A stretch of DNA of 64,000 nucleotides, taken from the NCBI RefSeq assembly GCF_000706765.1, contig NZ_CP006018.1:1054001-1118000 (forward strand), in the 5' to 3' direction. Positions 8,264-16,586 of this stretch are shown piece after piece. This stretch comes from Bifidobacterium [indicum] DSM 20214 = LMG 11587. Lineage in GTDB: Bacteria; Actinomycetota; Actinomycetes; Actinomycetales; Bifidobacteriaceae. Every line of letters starts with the position of its first letter. Position 1 is the stretch's first letter. A program made the position numbers and the translations under genes. The notes beneath the pieces were generated by a model, which saw nothing but the letters and a program-made list of their open reading frames with translations, was not told where the DNA came from and ran no database searches.

Positions 8264-9235
8264 ATGGGCAATGTCATATCCTTGGGTCAGATCGTGGTGG
8301 ATACCACCCTGCGAGTGCCAAACGTTCCAGTCGCAGGCGAAGACATCTTCGCCTCCAGTTCCTCCCAGCTGGTGGGGGGTGGATACAATCTCCTCCACGC
8401 TGTACGACAGATGGGACAGCAGGCCTGCTTCGCCGGACTCTTGGGAACCGGACCCAATGCCGCACTCATCCGTAAGACCTTGAAAGACGAGGGCATCAAG
8501 CATATTGGCGCAACCCGCCTTGACTGCGACAACGGTTTCTCCATCGCCCTCACAGACAATCAGGCAGAACGCACCTTCATCTCCGTGCGCGGTGCCGAAG
8601 CGGAGGGCGACCCCGAAGCCTTCGACCAGGTAGACCCCGAGCCCGCGGACGTGGTGTATCTCAGCGGGTACACCTTGGTGCACCGTACTGCCCAGGCGCT
8701 GCTCCGATTTCTTCAATCCCACCCAGGCCCAAGGCGTTTCACAACGATTTTCGATGCCTCACCCGTGTTCGGGCAGGCCGAAGACAAGGCAGTGGTGCGA
8801 GCCCTGGTGGGCTACTCCCCCATCTGGTCCTGCAACCTTCGAGAAGCGCCAATCATCGCACGGAAAATCGGGATGGAATGGCCTGACGATACAGACGGAG
8901 GGGAAGACGGCGCCCCGGAGGCCTACCTGCGCCTGTCCCAAGCCCTTGGATCGACTCTGATTGTGCACGTCGGTCCCCACGGTGCCTGGCTCTGTCAGGA
9001 CGACCAGGTCCGACACATACCCGGCTTCCCCGTCACTCCGGTGGACACCAATGGGGCAGGCGACTGCCATGCTGGAGTTCTCTGTGCGCTACTGAGCAAG
9101 GGGGTGCCCCTGTCCGACGCAATCTCCTACGCCAATGCAGCCGCGGCCTTGTCCGTGACGAAAACCGGCCCGGCCACCTGCCCCACACCACAGGAAATCC
9201 AGGACTTCACCAATACCAACACGACATGCGCCTGA
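8264..9235 (+). CDS. PfkB-family carbohydrate/nucleoside kinase
   Basis: 323 aa. Ribokinase fold: N-terminal GQIVVDTTLRVP and the substrate-binding GGGYNLLHAVRQMG, C-terminal DTNGAGDCHAGVLCALL with the catalytic Asp of the GAGD anion hole. Starts three bases after the previous stop (TAACCATGG), so it is co-translated with it. The expected reaction is ATP-dependent phosphorylation of a sugar hydroxyl, probably ribose or another pentose released by the upstream glycohydrolase, or an intact nucleoside. The sequence does not reveal substrate specificity. Confidence 0.88.
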   Translation: MGNVISLGQIVVDTTLRVPNVPVAGEDIFASSSSQLVGGGYNLLHAVRQMGQQACFAGLLGTGPNAALIRKTLKDEGIKHIGATRLDCDNGFSIALTDNQAERTFISVRGAEAEGDPEAFDQVDPEPADVVYLSGYTLVHRTAQALLRFLQSHPGPRRFTTIFDASPVFGQAEDKAVVRALVGYSPIWSCNLREAPIIARKIGMEWPDDTDGGEDGAPEAYLRLSQALGSTLIVHVGPHGAWLCQDDQVRHIPGFPVTPVDTNGAGDCHAGVLCALLSKGVPLSDAISYANAAAALSVTKTGPATCPTPQEIQDFTNTNTTCA

Positions 9236-9273
9236 CAATCCGGCAACGAACACCACACGAATAAGGAAGCAAC

Positions 9274-10767
9274 ATGAATGAGCGCAATGCATCAAGAGAA
9301 GGGACCGGCAAAGCCTCAGCCCTAAGCGTTGAGGCCCAAGGCATCGACACCATCGCCGAGTCCGAGCGCAAGGGCAAGCCCTCAAGCCTCTTCTGGCCCT
9401 GGTTCTCCGCCAACATCTCGGTGCTGGCCATGTCCTATGGAGCCTGGGCGCTGGGATTCGGCATCTCCTTCTGGCAGGCCACATTGACCACCATCGCAGG
9501 TGTCGTCATCTCCTTCCTGCTTGTCGGCATCATCTCCATTGCAGGCAAGCGCGGCAACGCTCCGACCATGGTCCTCACCCGGGCCATTTTCGGCGTGGAG
9601 GGCGCCAAGGTGCCGGCCGCCATGTCATGGATAGCGACACTGGGCTGGGAGATATCCTTGACGACCACGGCTGTGCTGGCATCGTCTTCGACCGTCGAAA
9701 AGCTGGGCTGGGGTTCAGGGTCAGGCCCCAAAATCATCTCAACCTTGGTAATCACCGGGCTGGTTGTGGTTGCGGGCATCTACGGATATGACCTGATCAT
9801 GCGTCTTCAGCAGGTCATCACCATCGTCACCGCCATCGTGATTGCCGGCTTCTTCATCATCGGCTGGGGCAATATCGACTTCTCGGCAATCTCCTCCGCC
9901 CAATCCGGCTCACTGCCCGCCATGCTGGGCTGCTGCTTCTTCGTCATGACAGGCTTCGGCCTGGGATGGGTCAACATCGCAGCGGACTACTCCAGGTACC
10001 TGCCTCATAGCGCCTCCAACACCGGAATCGTCGTCTGGACAACCTTCAGCGCATCCATCGCCAACATCTTCCTCATCGTCTACGGCCTGCTCCTCGCCAT
10101 CTCCAACGGGGCCCTGTCCGAAAACGTAGGCAACGATCCCATCGGCGCCATGGCCAGTGTATTGCCCACCTGGTATCTGATCCCATTCACCATCGTCTCG
10201 GTGCTGGGGCTGATGTCAGGGGCCATCATGGATAACTACTCCAACGGTCTGGCCCTGCTCTCCTTCGGCATCCGGCTCCCCCGGACACTCGCGGCAGCCA
10301 CCACCGCCGTACTCACCGTGATCGGCGTAGTCTACGTGACCTTCTTCTCCTCCACGTTCATCGGCCCCTTCCAGGGCTTCCTGATTACACTCGGCGTACC
10401 CATGGCCGCCTGGGCAGGCATGTTCGTGGCCGATGTTCTGCTTCGCCGAAAGGACTATGACACCACCGACCTCTACCGCCCCGAAGGACGATACGGCTCG
10501 TGGAGCATCACCGCTTTTGCCATCCTTGCCATCGCCACATTCCTTGGATGGGGACTTGTGGTGAACTCTGCAGCCAGCTGGCTCAACTGGCAGGGATACC
10601 TCTTGGGCCCCATCGGAGGCAAGGACGGAACCTGGGCGGCAGCAAACCTGGGTGTCATCGTAGCCTTGGTTGTCGGATTCCTGGGGACTCTCCTCTTCCA
10701 GAAGGCCAGCATCCGCCGGCAGGAGGGCATCCGGGAGCCGGCCAAATCCACTAAAACCACCGACTGA
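9274..10767 (+). CDS. NCS1-family nucleobase/purine-cytosine permease
   Basis: 497 aa; start ATG preceded by AAGGAAG. After a ~35-residue polar N-terminus, about 12 hydrophobic segments follow. The N-terminal SLFWPWFSANISVLAMSYGAWALG and the stretch AGKRGNAPTMVLTRAIFGVEG match NCS1/CodB transporters, and GFGLGWVNIAADYSRYLP is the family signature region. It should import a nucleobase or related heterocycle with a cation. It is third of four co-directional genes, 38 bp after the kinase. Confidence 0.88.
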   Translation: MNERNASREGTGKASALSVEAQGIDTIAESERKGKPSSLFWPWFSANISVLAMSYGAWALGFGISFWQATLTTIAGVVISFLLVGIISIAGKRGNAPTMVLTRAIFGVEGAKVPAAMSWIATLGWEISLTTTAVLASSSTVEKLGWGSGSGPKIISTLVITGLVVVAGIYGYDLIMRLQQVITIVTAIVIAGFFIIGWGNIDFSAISSAQSGSLPAMLGCCFFVMTGFGLGWVNIAADYSRYLPHSASNTGIVVWTTFSASIANIFLIVYGLLLAISNGALSENVGNDPIGAMASVLPTWYLIPFTIVSVLGLMSGAIMDNYSNGLALLSFGIRLPRTLAAATTAVLTVIGVVYVTFFSSTFIGPFQGFLITLGVPMAAWAGMFVADVLLRRKDYDTTDLYRPEGRYGSWSITAFAILAIATFLGWGLVVNSAASWLNWQGYLLGPIGGKDGTWAAANLGVIVALVVGFLGTLLFQKASIRRQEGIREPAKSTKTTD

Positions 10768-10775
10768 AGCTGAAA

Positions 10776-10807
10776 ACGCAGAGGGATGTGTTCCGCACCC
10801 TCTGCGT
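10776..10807 (+). promoter_or_regulatory. Intercistronic hairpin
   Basis: Perfect 10-bp stem ACGCAGAGGG (10776-10785) / CCCTCTGCGT (10798-10807) with a 12-nt loop, between the permease stop and the hydrolase start. No T-run follows; instead AAGGAAA, the ribosome-binding site of the next gene, comes directly after. It probably stabilises or processes mRNA, or partly attenuates the last gene. Confidence 0.55.
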
Positions 10808-10821
10808 GAAAGGAAACAGCC

Positions 10822-11397
10822 ATGATCAATGACGACGAATGGCTGGTGGTCATTGACCGCCAGGAGGTATTCGCCCACAATGAGTGGTCCCGTTGGGCCT
10901 GCTCCGACGGCGCCTACTATCAGACCGACAAGAACTACACTCGCCTCGCCAAGGCATACGGCAACCGCGTTGCCTACACCAGATACATTGCGCCGCAACC
11001 GCCAAAAGGTGCCTGGGTGGAATACATGAAGGACTGGTCGGAATTTCTGGTGGCCCCCGACGATCCCATGTACGACCTCACACCAGAGACCGCTGAACTC
11101 GCCAAGGGGCACCCAATCGTCTCACTCAGCACTTACGGCAAGTGGGGGCCGGAATTGCAGACGGCAGTGGAAGGATCCCAGAGGATAGCCCTTTGTGGTG
11201 TTGCCACCGATGCCTGTGTGTTGCAGACAGCCTTGGCGGCCGCAGACCAAGGCATTGCCGTTCGGTTGGCAGCCGATGCCTGCGCCGGATCTACGTTGGA
11301 GAATCACAAGCTGGCAATCGATACGATGGCTCTGTTCACACCGTTAATCACCATCACAGATACCGACTCGCTGCTGAGGGAGCGCCAAGCAGACTGA
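10822..11397 (+). CDS. Isochorismatase-fold cysteine hydrolase
   Basis: 191 aa. The catalytic triad is readable: Asp in LVVIDRQEVF (about residue 12), Lys in LSTYGKWGPEL and Cys in CGVATDACVLQTA. This fold includes nicotinamidase, N-carbamoylsarcosine amidase and ureidoacrylate/biuret hydrolases. It sits last in the cluster with ADP-ribosylglycohydrolase, PfkB kinase and NCS1 permease, suggesting amide or carbamoyl hydrolysis of the imported compound or of a nicotinamide-like base. The ribosome-binding site AAGGAAA directly follows a hairpin. The exact substrate is unknown. Confidence 0.85.
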   Translation: MINDDEWLVVIDRQEVFAHNEWSRWACSDGAYYQTDKNYTRLAKAYGNRVAYTRYIAPQPPKGAWVEYMKDWSEFLVAPDDPMYDLTPETAELAKGHPIVSLSTYGKWGPELQTAVEGSQRIALCGVATDACVLQTALAAADQGIAVRLAADACAGSTLENHKLAIDTMALFTPLITITDTDSLLRERQAD

Positions 11398-11684
11398 CCT
11401 TAGACACTTCTTCATTTATCCGTGAGTTGGGCTCTTCTCGTCGCGAGATAGAAAGGACGCAACTGCACCAACTCACCGCACTGCCGCTACCTGATACAGA
11501 TAAATCAGCCAGATAGTCCATTCCCCTGACTCGCCGCGCCAGCCCTATTACCATCGACATCAATGGTCTGAACGATATCGCCAGTTATCGTTTGTATACC
11601 TACATTGGGACCATGTAATTCTGGCTAACGTTCGCATGCCAGTGGTGGACGACAACTTTATGATTCCTTCAGACTCTCGCTCTA

Positions 11685-12369
11685 TCAACTATCCCTTTCT
11701 AAGCGCTTAGAGTAAGCATCGAAGATATGCCTATCCATAAGAAAATGGGCTCTTTTAAAATAGGGATTTTCCTTGGCCTCAAAACCATCTTGGAGGGTCA
11801 ACGGAACGGTGTACACGTAAAAACGGAAGCAATTGACAATCATGCTCCAATATAGGAGCCTGTAGTCCACTTTGCTGCGTTCATCTTCATAAGCATGCAC
11901 CACTTTCGCAGCACGATTCCAGTTAGGTTTGCAGGCAGACTCGAAAGAGAAGGACATTGCAGCTATAGACAAGTCAAATAGAATTGATCCGTAATAGCAA
12001 TCATCAAAATCGATAACACCTTTCAGGTCCCCGTCTTCAGAAACAACTACATTGCCGGGATGAATATCAGCGTGTACGACTCCCTTCTCAAGCTCAGGCG
12101 AACCTTGTGCATCCCTAAGCATGATCCACGAATCGTATATATCACTTTGGCCAGGTATCGATTCCTTTAATCTACTCATTTCGGACACGCTGACTACGGA
12201 TCAGCAGGTTGTTTCTCTCTCTGAGGAGCAAAGCGCTTCAATCCAATATGCAGTCGAGCAATAAAGGAGCCTGTTTGCGCCGCAATCTTGTCATACGGCT
12301 GCTCGATTACCATTTCGTCGAAGGAATTCAGGAAAACAAAACAACAATCATCTTTCTGCTCTTTCAAGC
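11685..12369 (-). pseudogene. aph-like phosphotransferase, interrupted by a tRNA-derived 23-bp insert
   Basis: The C-terminal part (frame from GTG 12188 to 11685, 167 aa) has the APH/choline-kinase motifs VVHADIHPGNVVV (Brenner motif) and GVIDFDD. The N-terminal part lies upstream in another frame (about 12369 to a TAG at 12196-12194) and contains FDEMVIEQPYDKIAAQTG and FIARLHIGLKRFAPQ, the segment that normally precedes the Brenner motif. The frames are separated exactly at 12189-12211, a 23-bp copy of part of tRNA-Arg. Removing those 23 bp joins the halves in frame (...PQREK-VSEMSRLK...). The extreme N-terminus (ATP-loop region) is also missing. Base composition is AT-rich. Confidence 0.75.
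12189..12211 (+). repeat. 23-bp copy of the tRNA-Arg(ACG) anticodon arm, inside the aph-like gene
   Basis: Identical over 23 bp to the minus-strand tRNA at 21732-21754. It covers the complete anticodon stem-loop (stem GCTGA/TCAGC, loop CTACGGA) plus the first bases of the variable region. Flanking bases differ on both sides. Its orientation is opposite to the tRNA gene, so the two copies form an inverted pair 9.5 kb apart. It sits exactly at the frame break of the aph-like pseudogene, consistent with an attachment-site scar. Confidence 0.85.
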
Positions 12370-13035
12370 CTATAAAATTTCCACTCTTGAATTATCGCTT
12401 TCAACTACATATAAAGGCGATCCTGTTTTTTCCTTAACTACGGTTCCAGGAAAACGCTGAGCCCCTAACCGCAACGATCCATTATTCGACCTTATCTGAT
12501 ACCCGTTTTCTGGTTGAAAGCTGTCAGTTAAAACTACTCTTGACGATGAAGCGGAAACGGAACACTCTTCTTTCACCTTTAACGATTTTGAGACGACGCT
12601 GCTATTTGTAACTGAAAATGTCGCAAACTCGCATGAACTGTACTGTATCCGCAAGGACCCGGCAGAAACCTTGCAACCGAGTTTCCTGACATCTATGCCA
12701 GCGATACGAGCCGAACCGGATGAGACCTGTACATTCAACTCACAAAGTGCGTTTTGTTCCCGTAAAGCAATCACCAGCAAGGGATCAGCCCACAACCAGG
12801 GCAGTGAAGGTCTTCCCTTCCTGAATTCACTATTCCAGAAGGGAATCCGCTGAGTGATGGCCAGAGCATCTCCACGCGTCTTAGTCGCGGTGAAACTGCT
12901 TTCGTCGCAAGAACGGAAATAAATCCCAGGATATTTCGAAGATAATACAAGAACTTGTATATCGCCGGTAGACACCGATATCGAGTTAATCTGATCCAAT
13001 TCCATGTACTTGTGGAGGCTTCTTACATCCATCAT
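12370..13035 (-). CDS. DUF4097-like beta-repeat protein
   Basis: 221 aa from the ATG at 13035, which overlaps the permease stop (ATGA); a longer frame to 13209 lies inside the permease and is not expected. The product lacks a signal peptide and membrane segments and consists of regularly spaced short strands (NVQVSSGSARIAG, CKVSAGSLRIQYSS, SVSASSSRVVLTD, IRSNNGSLRLG), the pattern of DUF4097/LiaG-type beta-helix proteins. These are often found with ABC transporters in cell-envelope stress operons. It is third in the minus-strand operon ATPase-permease-this gene. Confidence 0.7.
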   Translation of the reverse strand: MMDVRSLHKYMELDQINSISVSTGDIQVLVLSSKYPGIYFRSCDESSFTATKTRGDALAITQRIPFWNSEFRKGRPSLPWLWADPLLVIALREQNALCELNVQVSSGSARIAGIDVRKLGCKVSAGSLRIQYSSCEFATFSVTNSSVVSKSLKVKEECSVSASSSRVVLTDSFQPENGYQIRSNNGSLRLGAQRFPGTVVKEKTGSPLYVVESDNSRVEIL

Positions 13036-13817
13036 GTTCTTCTCTTCCCCTTGAAGGCTTGTGCCGCCGCCCCGAAACAGATGACTGCAAGGATGAAAGC
13101 GACAATTATGGACACTGCTGTCCCTTTGCTCATTCCGACGCCTACTGCCTGCCTGGCACCTTCGACAATGTAAGTAAGCGGGTTGAATCTTGATAAGATT
13201 CTCAGCCAATGGGGGCCGAAATCTACAGGTATGAGGATGCCTGATAGCAGGATAAGCGGAAGCAGCACGGCATTAAAAATGGACGACAAAGCATCCTCCT
13301 GCTTGGTGAGGATTGCCACAAGGTAGGACAGGGAGGAAAAGCTGACTGCTGTAAGGAATACCAGGAGCATATCGACAACAAGCCCCAATCCACTGGTTCT
13401 ATAGCCGAGGGGATAAGCCAGCAGGAGCACAATAATCATTTCCGCTACTACAACCAGGGAGTCCTTCACCACTTTCCCCGCCAGCATTGCCGACCGGCTT
13501 ACCGGCGTGGCGAACAAGCGTTCAAAAGCTCCCGACCGGTACTCCGTAACCAAGGAAATACCAGCGAAGGAACTGCTGAAGATGGCCAGCTGGACGAACA
13601 AAGCTGGAACGAATACCCCATATGCACCCCCCGCACCCCCTGAGCTTATTTCCGGTATACCGGTCAATGTTGGCCCAAAGAGGAAAAGATACAGCACAGG
13701 CTGTGCAAGAGATCCAATGACAAAATAAGGACTTTTCAATGTCGCTTTCATCTCATGGGCAAAGGTAAAGAACATACTCCGTAGCCAGTATTGTTGAGAC
13801 ACTCCGGTGGTATTCAT
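13032..13817 (-). CDS. ABC-2 type transporter permease
   Basis: 261 aa with about six hydrophobic segments and the ABC-2/DrrB signature region ERLFATPVSRSAMLAGKVVKD. NPLTYIVEGARQ near the C-terminus is typical of drug or polysaccharide export permeases. It overlaps the ATPase gene by ATGA (13814-13817) and the DUF4097-like gene by ATGA (13032-13035), so all three are translationally coupled. AT-richer than the arginine region. Confidence 0.87.
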   Translation of the reverse strand: MNTTGVSQQYWLRSMFFTFAHEMKATLKSPYFVIGSLAQPVLYLFLFGPTLTGIPEISSGGAGGAYGVFVPALFVQLAIFSSSFAGISLVTEYRSGAFERLFATPVSRSAMLAGKVVKDSLVVVAEMIIVLLLAYPLGYRTSGLGLVVDMLLVFLTAVSFSSLSYLVAILTKQEDALSSIFNAVLLPLILLSGILIPVDFGPHWLRILSRFNPLTYIVEGARQAVGVGMSKGTAVSIIVAFILAVICFGAAAQAFKGKRRT

Positions 13818-14788
13818 ACTGCAGTCTCTTTTCCAGTGATCGTTAGAAAAGCCTTGTTTAGGCTGCCTTTTTCCATATCGACCGACTCGATGTTGATCTT
13901 GCGACTTTCCAAAAAACTCGCCACAACGGGAATGAGTTCTGCAGCCGCATTGGTTCGATAGCGAATAAGATAACGCCGGTTTTCTGTATGCTCCCAGGTA
14001 ATTGAAGCCACATCAGGGAACGTTGCAATGCCCGCAACCGCTTTTTCAATACCCATGCCAAAGACGGTAAATGTCACCGTACTCAAGGCGTACTTACGCG
14101 AGAGTTCATGAGGCGTGCCCTCCTCGATCTTGATTCCACCATCAATAATCGTTATTTGGTCAGCAAGCTGCTCAGCCTCTTCTATATAGTGGGTCGTCAC
14201 CACAAATGAGGTCCCGCGAGTATCCCTAATACGTAGAATCAAATCGATTAACTCCTGGCGCGCATCTGGGTCAAGTCCTACAGACGGCTCATCCAAAAAG
14301 GCGATGATCGGTTCGTTCATCAGCCCCATAGCAATATCGACGCGACGCCTCTGACCTCCTGACAAGTCGCCGGCCTTCTTATTGAAGAGATCAGGGATAC
14401 CAAGTTGGTCCAAAAGCGCACAGGCCCTAGACCATGATTGCGTCTTGTCTAGCCCAAAGCACCTTCCCTGCAAAATCATCTCGTCAGCCACTACTGATTC
14501 ATCCATCAATGTTCCAGCCTGAGGAACATAACCAATCTTTTGGCGCACTTGGCGGACCTGTTTCAAGACATCGTACCCACCTATGACAGCATTTCCTTGG
14601 TCTGGCTTCAACAACGTCGTCAAAATCCTCAACGCTGTACTCTTCCCCGCCCCATTGGGCCCCAACAAGCCCAATATCTGTCCTTGAGAAAGCGAAAAAG
14701 AAAGATTCGAGAGAGCTATTTTCTCGGATCCTCTATACCTATATCTCTTCGAGATATTGTCGACTTCCACTACGAGTTCTCCGGTCAT
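13814..14788 (-). CDS. ABC transporter ATP-binding protein (DrrA/daunorubicin-resistance type)
   Basis: 324 aa. Walker A GPNGAGKST, signature DLSGGQRRRVD, Walker B IIAFLDEPSVGLD, switch His in VVTTHYIEEAEQLAD. After ~220 residues a C-terminal extension typical of DrrA-like ATPases follows. It should energise the permease encoded next to it to export a drug, lipid or peptide. It is divergent from a PadR repressor gene across a 256-bp AT-rich region. Confidence 0.9.
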   Translation of the reverse strand: MTGELVVEVDNISKRYRYRGSEKIALSNLSFSLSQGQILGLLGPNGAGKSTALRILTTLLKPDQGNAVIGGYDVLKQVRQVRQKIGYVPQAGTLMDESVVADEMILQGRCFGLDKTQSWSRACALLDQLGIPDLFNKKAGDLSGGQRRRVDIAMGLMNEPIIAFLDEPSVGLDPDARQELIDLILRIRDTRGTSFVVTTHYIEEAEQLADQITIIDGGIKIEEGTPHELSRKYALSTVTFTVFGMGIEKAVAGIATFPDVASITWEHTENRRYLIRYRTNAAAELIPVVASFLESRKINIESVDMEKGSLNKAFLTITGKETAV

Positions 14789-15044
14789 ACGAGTTTCCCT
14801 CTTACTTCTTCAGTGAACAATCGCACGGTTTCTTCCATGGACTCCCTGGATGCTGATCCGAAATCCAATTGGAACAGGGTCCTTCTTGTTTCTTTCGAAG
14901 ATTCCATTGGTCCTAACACGGTCTCATTTATATTAGGCAAAATTGACTATACGCTTATTTTTTATAATAGCAATGCGGAGAAAGATACACTCAATGTTAG
15001 CTTTTGTTATTAGAGCAGCCGACTATTAGATATATGGAGATAAA

Positions 15045-15602
15045 GTGGGCGCAAACAGCACAAAACTGCTGGTTCTCGGCGTGGTTACTCTGCGAGAACC
15101 GACATACGGATACGAGATTGAAAAAGAGCTAAAAAACTGGAATGCGGATAAATGGGCCGGCATTGCAAGAGCTTCTGTATACAACCAGTTAAAGAGCCTG
15201 ACAAAAAACGGTATGTTGAAGTTTGATTCAACCATAAAGCCGGAAAATCGGCCTACACAGTATCTATATCGCATAACAGAACAGGGAAAGAAAGAGTTCT
15301 ATTCCCTTCTACGAGAACAGCTCAATGATCATGATCCACAGCCGGGCGACCTTATGCCAATACTGTCATTTATCCCTTTTCTACCCCAAGAAGAAATATC
15401 AAACGCCTGTCTAAAACGAATACGGTACTATTCTTCGTTTATTGAATCATTCGACAGTGAAATGGGGAAATGGTTTCCACCGGAGACAGCGAGAATATCG
15501 TACATAAAAGAAATCTTCTATCGCGAAAAAGCTGCCATAGTTGCAGAAAAAACCTGGCTGATGGACTTTCTCAACAGGCTTCCGTCATATTACAACGCAT
15601 AG
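15045..15602 (+). CDS. PadR-family transcriptional regulator
   Basis: 185 aa, GTG start with GGAG spaced 5 nt. The N-terminal winged helix reads LVLGVVTLREPTYGYEIEKEL, then ASVYNQLKSLTKNGML and YRITEQGKKEFYSLL; the C-terminal half is helical, as in the longer subfamily (VirR/PadR-s1). Divergent from the ABC-2 exporter operon, so probably its local repressor, relieved by a drug or envelope signal. TTGACT and TATAAT elements occur at 14943 and 14963, but their 14-bp spacing is short. Confidence 0.88.
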   Translation: MGANSTKLLVLGVVTLREPTYGYEIEKELKNWNADKWAGIARASVYNQLKSLTKNGMLKFDSTIKPENRPTQYLYRITEQGKKEFYSLLREQLNDHDPQPGDLMPILSFIPFLPQEEISNACLKRIRYYSSFIESFDSEMGKWFPPETARISYIKEIFYREKAAIVAEKTWLMDFLNRLPSYYNA

Positions 15603-15657
15603 TTCTCCCGATAGAGTAACGAGTCAACGGCCGATGCCTTGCTCGTAGGAGCCAAGA

Positions 15658-15834
15658 ATGAGGCTTACCGGTGAAGGAGATTCCGGCATGAAACACCAAC
15701 TGATATTCCAGGCGGCCTGGCTCACGGCCGTGTTCGCGGCCTACATGCTGCTCAACTGCCTACTGGGCGTGTGCCTGGCCTTGCTGTGGCGATGGGTGGA
15801 CGCCCCCCTTCTTAACGCCATCCAGCCATCATGA
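15658..15834 (+). CDS. Small single-pass membrane protein
   Basis: 58 aa from ATG 15658 (AGGAG upstream), or 48 aa from the in-frame ATG 15688, which also has AAGGAG in front. One long hydrophobic stretch (AAWLTAVFAAYMLLNCLLGV and CLALLW) follows a short polar N-terminus, and the end is DAPLLNAIQPS. Composition is GC-rich, unlike the AT-rich PadR gene upstream. No family recognised. Its stop overlaps the next ATG (TCATGACC). Confidence 0.5.
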   Translation: MRLTGEGDSGMKHQLIFQAAWLTAVFAAYMLLNCLLGVCLALLWRWVDAPLLNAIQPS

Positions 15835-15917
15835 CCAAGGTCATCAACCTTATTGCCGTAGCAGGCCTTGTTGGCTCGTGGATCAAACCCGCACACCACC
15901 CCGCTTCGTTGATGTAG
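15831..15917 (+). CDS. Tiny ORF overlapping the small membrane protein
   Basis: 28 codons, starting at the ATG that overlaps the previous stop. The first half is hydrophobic (VINLIAVAGLVGSW), the second basic and His/Pro-rich. Overlap suggests coupling, but the length makes chance likely. No family recognised. Confidence 0.2.
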   Translation: MTKVINLIAVAGLVGSWIKPAHHPASLM

Positions 15918-15988
15918 CGAGGCATATTCGTTAAAGGCGATTTTCCTCCCGCAAATCCTGATCTCCGGTCAGCAACTCTTGTTTGTGC

Positions 15989-16516
15989 TCATCGACCATG
16001 TTCACGAAGATAGTCCTCTGCCTGCCGGTCATCGACCGCTAAAGCTGCAGTCAAGGTAAGAGCCAGGTTTTCGGGCGTCTGAATCCTGGCCTCGATGGAG
16101 TTCCACGGCATACGGACCGGGGCGGAGGTGGAACCTGGCCGCAGTTTCTCACAGGCTCTGACCATCGCTGTAATCTGATTTTCGGTAACTGCCAGGCTCA
16201 GGCCTACTGTCGACTGTATAGTGGTCTGGGAATTGCCTGGGTTGGAATCACTTTTGCAGATAAGTACATCCTGGAAGGCCCAGCGGCGCAAATGGATCAG
16301 AACGCCCGGCATAGCGTACAGGCTGATGAAGCCCAGTCCCTTGGTCCAGAATTCCTCTGATTCCTCTAGACTGCCACTTTCCAAGGTCATAAACATGGGC
16401 ATGGAGTAGATGCCTCGATACGGTTCCGGTGGCGCGACAGCCGCACCCGGATGCGGAACAGGACTGATACTTGCAGCATCATATGTTGAATTTGCTGATT
16501 GAATATAGCTAGACAT
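15989..16516 (-). CDS. VOC (glyoxalase/bleomycin-resistance) family protein
   Basis: 175 aa; GGGGG ribosome-binding site before ATG 16516. After a ~40-residue polar leader, the VOC beta-alpha-beta-beta-beta pattern appears: MPMFMTLESGSLEESEEFWTKGLGF, then VLIHLRRWAFQDVLI and VGLSLAVTENQI. It lies 70 bp downstream of the MerR/TipAS gene on the same strand, so a co-transcribed antibiotic-binding or sequestering role is plausible. Classical metal-binding residues are not evident. Enzymatic function unknown. Confidence 0.75.
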   Translation of the reverse strand: MSSYIQSANSTYDAASISPVPHPGAAVAPPEPYRGIYSMPMFMTLESGSLEESEEFWTKGLGFISLYAMPGVLIHLRRWAFQDVLICKSDSNPGNSQTTIQSTVGLSLAVTENQITAMVRACEKLRPGSTSAPVRMPWNSIEARIQTPENLALTLTAALAVDDRQAEDYLREHGR

Positions 16517-16586
16517 GGTTGCCCCCTTTTATGGTTAGGTTTGCGAAACAGTTAGTGAGGTAGGGAACTGCTATTGCGCCTCTCCG

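Noticed and set aside
11422-11476. Inverted arms GTGAGTTGG/CCAACTCAC after the isochorismatase-like gene
   Set aside because: Arms are 9 bp with a 37-bp spacer and no T-run; could be chance.
12209-12460. Plus-strand 83-codon ORF
   Set aside because: Antisense to the aph-like pseudogene and the end of the DUF4097-like gene.
14943-14968. TTGACT and TATAAT before the PadR gene as a promoter
   Set aside because: Spacing is only 14 bp; mentioned under the gene but too weak to list alone.
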